A DNA stretch of 64,000 nt from Pseudomonas fluorescens (lineage in GTDB: Bacteria > Pseudomonadota > Gammaproteobacteria > Pseudomonadales > Pseudomonadaceae). The DNA is taken from the NCBI RefSeq assembly GCF_005938625.1, contig NZ_VCNJ01000013.1:124001-188000 (forward strand), given 5' to 3'. Positions 59,966 through 64,000 of this stretch are shown in pieces (position 1 is the first letter of the stretch; each line of letters begins with the position of its first letter). Position numbers and translations under genes: made by a program. The notes under the pieces were generated by a model. That model was given only the letters and a program-made list of their open reading frames with translations, was not told the DNA's origin and did no database searches.

Positions 59966-61285
59966 ATGTTGAACAAGCGAATCAGTCTGATCGCATTGGG
60001 GATGTTGAGCGCTACTCAGGCCATGGCTAACGACCAGGCCGAGTCCAAGGGTTTTGTCGAAGACAGCAGCCTCAAAGTGCTGCTGCGCAATGCTTACATC
60101 AATCGTGATTACAAAGATGGTCGTCCGGACAAAGCCGAGTGGGGCCAAGCGGCCATCGGTACGTTCTCGTCCGGTTTCACCCAAGGCACCGTGGGTGTCG
60201 GTGTCGACGCTTTCGGTCTGTACGCCCTGCGTCTGGACGGTGGTGAAGGTCGCACCGGCGCGCAAGGTATCGACTTTTTCAAGCAAGCTGATCACGCGCC
60301 TGGCGGCAGTGATAAAGCGGCCAATGATCTGTCCAAGGGCGGTGCAGCCGTCAAATTCCGTATTTCCAATACGGTGCTGACCTACGGCGACCAGATGCCG
60401 GCCTTGCCGGTACTGAACTACGACAACTCGCGTCTGCTGCCGGAAAGCTACACCGGTACGTTGATCACTTCCAAAGAGATCAAAGGTCTGGAGCTGAACG
60501 CCGGTCGTTTCACCGCCGAATCGCGCAAGAGCGCTGAAGGCCGTGACAGCGGTGGTCTGAAGTCGATCAACGTATTGGGCGGTAGCTACCAGTTCACCGA
60601 GAACTTCAAAGGCGCGTTGTACGCTTCCGACGTCGAAGACGTATTGAAGAAACAATACGTGAATGCCAACTACGTGCTGCCGTTCAACAAGGATCAGTCG
60701 CTGACCCTGGACTTCAACGGCTACCGCACCAAGCTGGATAGCTCGTACGTTCGCGAAAACACCGTTCCGGGCGAGAGCATCGTGACCGGTCGCGACAACA
60801 AGATCTGGAGCCTGGCTGCAACGTTCGCCACTGGCCCACACTCGTTCACCGTGGCGCACCAACGCTCCACCGGCGACAGCAACCTGGGCTACGCCTACGG
60901 CGGCTACCAGAAAGAACAGGGTCGTGTCGGCGACGGCGGCAACACAATCTACCTGGCCAACTCCTACTGGTCCGACTTCAACGCTGAAGACGAACGCAGC
61001 TGGCAGTTGGGCTACGGTCTGGATTTCGGCGCCTTTGGCGTACCGGGTCTGAGCTACAACTTCGCTTACGTGCGTGGCGACAACATCACCACCTCCACCA
61101 GCGAAGGCGGCACCGAGCGCGAGATCTTCAACCAGTTCAAATACGTCGTGCAGTCTGGCCCGGCCAAAGACCTCAGCGTGAAACTGCGTAGCTCGATCCT
61201 GCGTGTTTCGCAGAAATCCAGCGAATACAACGTCAGCGGTAACGAACTGCGTGTATTCGTGGATTACCCGATCAACATCTTCTGA
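59966..61285 (+). CDS. OprD-family outer-membrane porin
   Basis: 439 residues from the ATG at 59966, with AAGGA upstream. Signal peptide to residue 21 (MLNKRISLIALGMLSATQAM). The mature protein is an 18-stranded OprD-type barrel: KGFVEDSSLKVLLRNAYINR at the start, WGQAAIGTFSSGFTQGTVGVG, QMPALPVLNYDNSRLLPESY and the ending LRVFVDYPINIF. OprD/Opd proteins carry amino acids, peptides or carboxylates. The exact substrate cannot be read, though the following amino-acid dioxygenase/export genes make an amino-acid role tempting. Terminated at 61313. Confidence 0.9.
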   Translation: MLNKRISLIALGMLSATQAMANDQAESKGFVEDSSLKVLLRNAYINRDYKDGRPDKAEWGQAAIGTFSSGFTQGTVGVGVDAFGLYALRLDGGEGRTGAQGIDFFKQADHAPGGSDKAANDLSKGGAAVKFRISNTVLTYGDQMPALPVLNYDNSRLLPESYTGTLITSKEIKGLELNAGRFTAESRKSAEGRDSGGLKSINVLGGSYQFTENFKGALYASDVEDVLKKQYVNANYVLPFNKDQSLTLDFNGYRTKLDSSYVRENTVPGESIVTGRDNKIWSLAATFATGPHSFTVAHQRSTGDSNLGYAYGGYQKEQGRVGDGGNTIYLANSYWSDFNAEDERSWQLGYGLDFGAFGVPGLSYNFAYVRGDNITTSTSEGGTEREIFNQFKYVVQSGPAKDLSVKLRSSILRVSQKSSEYNVSGNELRVFVDYPINIF

Positions 61286-61312
61286 TGCCTGATCAAGTGT
61301 AAGAAACATGAG

Positions 61313-61342
61313 AAAAACCCCGACCGGTTCGGGGTTTTTTTT
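61313..61342 (+). terminator. Intrinsic terminator of the porin gene
   Basis: AAAAACCCCGA and TCGGGGTTTTT around CCGGT, with a long T-run, 28 bases after the stop codon. Confidence 0.92.
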
Positions 61343-61465
61343 CGACGGTTTTTCGACTAAAACCGGAAAAAACCCGTGTTTTTGTCATGTAAAAGTTGTT
61401 TTCAAGTGGCTGCAAACGCCGTTTCAAACAGGGCTTTAAATGCCTGAAATTCTTTCTCATGGACG

Positions 61466-61514
61466 CAAATTCTCCACCTAATAGATTAGGCCGCTCAACG
61501 CAGCGGAGAATTTG
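61466..61514 (+). promoter_or_regulatory. Structured leader enclosing the dioxygenase ribosome-binding site
   Basis: Perfect 10-base arms CAAATTCTCC (61466-61475) and GGAGAATTTG (61505-61514) enclose CCTAA-TAGA-TTAGG (61477-61490) and CCGCT/AGCGG (61491-61495, 61502-61506). The right outer arm contains the GGAG ribosome-binding site, and the dioxygenase ATG follows 4 bases later. In RNA this is a candidate three-way junction that hides the ribosome-binding site; in DNA it could be an operator. Confidence 0.55.
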
Positions 61515-61517
61515 GTA

Positions 61518-62264
61518 ATGATCGTTTTGAACAGAGAAGTGGGCGAATCGCTACGGCGCGACAAATATGTCAACGTCCAGGGTGGTGACTTCAATCTCTA
61601 CGGTCATTTTGCCGACTTCGTCAGACTGACCAAAAGTTGGGAAAACATGGAGCCTGACAGCTACTACGGTCAGGCCGAAGCCGGCATGCGTTACCGTCGT
61701 TACAGCGACTTCGAGTACAACCCCAAGACGCGCGAGCTGAAGCAACTCGAGCATCGCGCCTATGTGCAATCCAAGGAAAACAACGCCTATGTCGGCGGCC
61801 TGGTGCGGCACTTCCAGGACTTCTCCGATGAAGTGATTACTTCGCCGGTGATGCGCAGCCTGATCGACACCGATTTCGAAGTGTACAAAAGCGTGCTGCC
61901 GGAAGAGCTGCACGATGAAATCTGGCAATGCCAAATTCATCAGATCCGTATCGAGATCAAACCCGGCAAACAACTGGAAATCACCCCTGAAGGCATTCAC
62001 TGCGACGGCTATCCATTCAGCGGTGTGCACTTCTGGGGCCGCAACAATGTCGAGGGCGCGGAGAGTCGCCTGTACGACATCCACGAGCATCAATTGGCGT
62101 CGACCACCTACCAGGAAATTCTCGACACCACTTACTTCCTAGACCGCGACATGCGCCACTACGTGACACCAGCGCGCAACAATCACACCCATGCCATGGC
62201 GTATCGGCAGATTCTGGCGATTTCCTTCTCGCGGCCCGGGACCGCTTTCGACATTGTTCGCTAA
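61518..62264 (+). CDS. Fe(II)/2-oxoglutarate dioxygenase, free amino-acid hydroxylase type
   Basis: 248 residues from the ATG at 61518. It resembles the 2OG-Fe dioxygenase family (PF10014) that hydroxylates free L-amino acids such as isoleucine, leucine or methionine. The iron-binding HxD is in GIHCDGYPFSGVHFW (near residue 160), and a distal His and Arg in NNHTHAMAYRQILAISFSR near the end can complete the metal and 2-oxoglutarate sites. No signal peptide. It is the first gene of a tight unit with a GNAT acetyltransferase and azlCD, so the hydroxylated product is probably acetylated and/or exported. Exact amino acid unknown. Confidence 0.8.
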   Translation: MIVLNREVGESLRRDKYVNVQGGDFNLYGHFADFVRLTKSWENMEPDSYYGQAEAGMRYRRYSDFEYNPKTRELKQLEHRAYVQSKENNAYVGGLVRHFQDFSDEVITSPVMRSLIDTDFEVYKSVLPEELHDEIWQCQIHQIRIEIKPGKQLEITPEGIHCDGYPFSGVHFWGRNNVEGAESRLYDIHEHQLASTTYQEILDTTYFLDRDMRHYVTPARNNHTHAMAYRQILAISFSRPGTAFDIVR

Positions 62265-62721
62265 TCAGATCACCCCAATCGACGGCGTCGAGTGCTCGAC
62301 GCCGGTGGTGCTGCGACGCGCCACGGCCAAGGATGCGCAGCGCATGGAGCGCTTCTTCCGCCAGTTCGACGAAGTGTCCTTCTGCGAATGGCAGGACGCC
62401 AAGTGCCTGCGCGGCGTGCTGATCCAGAAAACCACCACGGCCTATCTCGCCTTCGACGTCGCTGGCGAAATCGTCGGCGCTGTGCTCGGCGGTATGCTCG
62501 GCAGTCGCGGCACTATCAACCATTTGGCCGTGAGCCCGCGCTATCGCAGCCAGGGTGTCGGTCAACGGCTGGTTGAAGCGGCGTCGTCCGACATGAAACG
62601 GGTCGGGGTGTTACGGATGTTTCTGTTCGTCGACGATGCTAACCTCGCGGGCAAGCGTTTTTGGACTGCCCAGGGTTTTTGCGAGCCCCATGGCGAACGG
62701 ACATTTGAGAGGGATCTATGA
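62254..62721 (+). CDS. GNAT-family N-acetyltransferase
   Basis: 155 residues if started at the TTG at 62254, which overlaps the dioxygenase by 11 bases; the frame is open to an ATG at 62191. No clear ribosome-binding site marks the start, so the N-terminus is uncertain. GNAT fold: VVLRRATAKDAQRMERFFRQ, the motif A region TINHLAVSPRYRSQGVGQRL with the acetyl-CoA loop, then KRVGVLRMFLFVDDANLAGK and RFWTAQGFCEPHGE. Its overlap with neighbours on both sides implies coupled translation. The acyl acceptor may be the hydroxylated amino acid made by the preceding enzyme. Confidence 0.8.
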   Translation: MFANQITPIDGVECSTPVVLRRATAKDAQRMERFFRQFDEVSFCEWQDAKCLRGVLIQKTTTAYLAFDVAGEIVGAVLGGMLGSRGTINHLAVSPRYRSQGVGQRLVEAASSDMKRVGVLRMFLFVDDANLAGKRFWTAQGFCEPHGERTFERDL

Positions 62722-63434
62722 ATGAAACGTCCGGCAGTGCGCCGTTGATGGTCAACCATCAACCGTCGCGCACGTTTGCCGAAGCCAGTCCGGTGGTCGC
62801 TGGTTACTTCACGGTGTCATTCGTGTTCGGCCTGATGGCCGTCAACGCCGGCCTGCCGATGTGGCTGCCGGTGGCGATGTGCTTGTTCGTGTATGCCGGC
62901 GCTTCGCAATTCGCCGCGCTGGCGCTGATTTCCAGCGGCGCCTCGCTGACCACCATTGTGCTGACCACGTTCCTGATCAACGCGCGGCATATGCTGATGT
63001 CGGTGTACATGGCCAAGGCCCTGCGCGCACTCGGCTTGAGCCGCATGGAGCGCTGGGCTTACGCCGGTGGCCTGACGGATGAATCCTTTGCGTTCCACAG
63101 CGTCAAACTCGGCACGGGTGCGCCGGTCAACGTGCGCTATCTGATCGGCTTCAACCTGTTCTGCCACACCTCATGGGTACTCGGCGGTTTGCTCGGCGCG
63201 GTCTGCGCGCAGTACGCGGCGCACCTGATCAAATATCAACTCGATTACGCTCTGACGGCGATGATGCTCTACGTGCTGGTGTCGCTGTGCAACACGCGCA
63301 ACAAACTCATCGCCGCCGCCGCTGCCGTGGTGTGCATGAGCGCGCTGAGCCTCGTCGGTAGTTCGCCGTTCAATGTGTTTATCGCCACGTTTGTGGGCTG
63401 CGGAGTGGGTGTATGCCTGACCAAACGTTCCTGA
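62718..63434 (+). CDS. azlC: AzlC, large subunit of a branched-chain amino acid exporter
   Basis: 238 residues, ATG overlapping the GNAT stop by 4 bases. About seven membrane helices; motifs of the AzlC/YgaZ family: AEASPVVAGYFTVSFVFGLM, FVYAGASQFAALALISSGAS, NARHMLMSVYMAKAL and GGLTDESFAFHSVKLG. With AzlD it exports branched-chain amino acids or analogues such as 4-azaleucine. Overlaps azlD by 22 bases. Confidence 0.9.
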   Translation: MNETSGSAPLMVNHQPSRTFAEASPVVAGYFTVSFVFGLMAVNAGLPMWLPVAMCLFVYAGASQFAALALISSGASLTTIVLTTFLINARHMLMSVYMAKALRALGLSRMERWAYAGGLTDESFAFHSVKLGTGAPVNVRYLIGFNLFCHTSWVLGGLLGAVCAQYAAHLIKYQLDYALTAMMLYVLVSLCNTRNKLIAAAAAVVCMSALSLVGSSPFNVFIATFVGCGVGVCLTKRS

Positions 63435-63730
63435 TTCTGGTCGTCGCGCTGATGATGGCTGTGACCTTTCTGCCACGCGCGCTGCCACTGCAAGTCAATA
63501 CCGAGCACTGGCCGCCGTTTGTTGCGCGGGCGCTGGAATACTTGCCGGTGGCGATCGTCGCTGCGATCAGCCTGACACCCTTGTTGATCAAGGATCAGCA
63601 CATACAGCTCGATCGCCCGGAATTCTATGCCGCAATTCCGACGTTGTTATGTGCGTATTTCAGCAAAAACCTCTTTCTCAGTGTGGCGGTTGGGACGGCC
63701 GCGTACATTGCGCTCGGCTCGTTCATGTAG
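63413..63730 (+). CDS. azlD: AzlD, small subunit of a branched-chain amino acid exporter
   Basis: 105 residues. Three to four membrane helices with the family motifs VTFLPRALPLQV (residues 17-28), ALEYLPVAIVAAISLTPLLI and LCAYFSKNLFLSVAVGTAAY. Starts inside azlC (22-base overlap), a common arrangement. Its 3' 84 bases are also covered by the convergent LysR reading frame on the other strand. Confidence 0.9.
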   Translation: MPDQTFLILVVALMMAVTFLPRALPLQVNTEHWPPFVARALEYLPVAIVAAISLTPLLIKDQHIQLDRPEFYAAIPTLLCAYFSKNLFLSVAVGTAAYIALGSFM

Positions 63731-64000
63731 CGGCAGATCGACAACGTCGCTCAACGCCTGGTTCGACAACTCCGGATTATTCACCGCCAGGCGCACTTCG
63801 AGGAAATCCTCGAAACCGGGGAAAATCGTCAGGCCGTTCTTCTGCGCGGCCTCACGCGAAACCATGCCGACCGCGTCCATCTGTGTGATCAGCGACAGCG
63901 TCAACGTTTCACTGCACGAATAGACCATGCGCTGGCCGTTCTCGTGATTGCCCAGCCCGGCGTCGAGAAAACGCAAGAAACTGTGGGAATACGGACAATC
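63647..64000 (-). CDS. C-terminal part of a LysR-family regulator (runs off the right edge)
   Basis: 117 residues inside the window; the N-terminal HTH lies beyond 64000. The visible part is the end of a LysR effector domain: MVYSCSETLTLSLITQMDAV, GMVSREAAQKNGLTIFPGF, then LEVRLAVNNPELSNQALSDV. The last 30 residues (RAERNVRGRPNRHTEKEVFA) are charged and lie antisense to azlD; the protein may therefore have a longer tail than usual or a recent stop shift. Convergent with azlCD, so a likely regulator of that operon. Confidence 0.75.
   Translation of the reverse strand, partial: DCPYSHSFLRFLDAGLGNHENGQRMVYSCSETLTLSLITQMDAVGMVSREAAQKNGLTIFPGFEDFLEVRLAVNNPELSNQALSDVVDLPLHERAERNVRGRPNRHTEKEVFAEIRT

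Noticed and set aside
1..64000. tRNA, rRNA, insertion sequences or phage genes
   Set aside because: None recognised by eye on either strand; no transposase, integrase or tRNA-like cloverleaf was seen, though a tRNA scan was not possible.

Overview
The window looks like a piece of a fluorescent-group Pseudomonas chromosome (P. fluorescens / P. koreensis type). This is inferred from high-GC protein-coding sequence, many REP-type palindromes of the kinds common in that group, and a gene order that largely matches remembered P. aeruginosa PAO1 neighbourhoods (thioesterase-gshA-tex-ompR/envZ-rimK-hslR-hslO-pckA; fdhA-fdhD-LysR-LysM-HAD-nudE-cysQ; dctD-dctB-rmlC). No rRNA, tRNA, CRISPR array or intact insertion sequence was recognised.

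Layout. 1-5.2 kb: cysteine/serine sulfur chemistry (edge of a cystine-binding protein, dcyD, epsC) and a BCCT transporter behind a perfect BetI-like palindrome. 5.4-16 kb: hicAB toxin-antitoxin, a LacI-family repressor divergent from a TonB receptor with a perfect 14-bp operator between them, then an NtaA/DszA-type flavin monooxygenase, an aldo/keto reductase and the taurine operon tauABCD. This looks like an organosulfur or other organic-substrate scavenging district. 16-29.6 kb: conserved core genes gshA, a thioesterase, tex, ompR-envZ (amgRS), rimABK, hslR, a PAP2 phosphatase, hslO and pckA. 29.6-34.2 kb: an accessory insert with an orphan HipB-like regulator, a ParE/RelE-type toxin-antitoxin pair, a Tle1-like (DUF5621-like) serine hydrolase bracketed by two paralogous small proteins, a strongly structured non-coding region, and an exported protein of unknown function. 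34.3-50.6 kb: recQ, a 3-hydroxyacyl-CoA dehydrogenase with a hot-dog thioesterase, a glycine-zipper protein, an FdhF/YdeP oxidoreductase with fdhD and a LysR regulator, kbp, GMP/IMP nucleotidase, nudE-cysQ, another thioesterase, dctD-dctB and rmlC. 50.8-56 kb: a 970-residue kinase-swivel-class III aminotransferase fusion, then the agmatine pathway aguBA. 56-59.7 kb: a catecholate-type TonB receptor with a Fur-like box, and a DsbA-family protein. 59.9-64 kb: an OprD-family porin, then a compact operon of an Fe(II)/2-oxoglutarate amino-acid dioxygenase, a GNAT acetyltransferase and the AzlCD exporter, followed by the C-terminus of a LysR regulator at the right edge.

The two places most likely to hold undescribed biology are (a) the dioxygenase-GNAT-AzlCD operon, whose first ribosome-binding site lies inside a 10-bp inverted repeat enclosing two smaller hairpins, so hydroxylated amino-acid export may be under RNA or operator control, and (b) the hydrolase locus at 31.1-33.3 kb with its flanking paralogous small proteins and nested inverted repeats. 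Function calls rest on recognising family motifs by eye; no database search was run.
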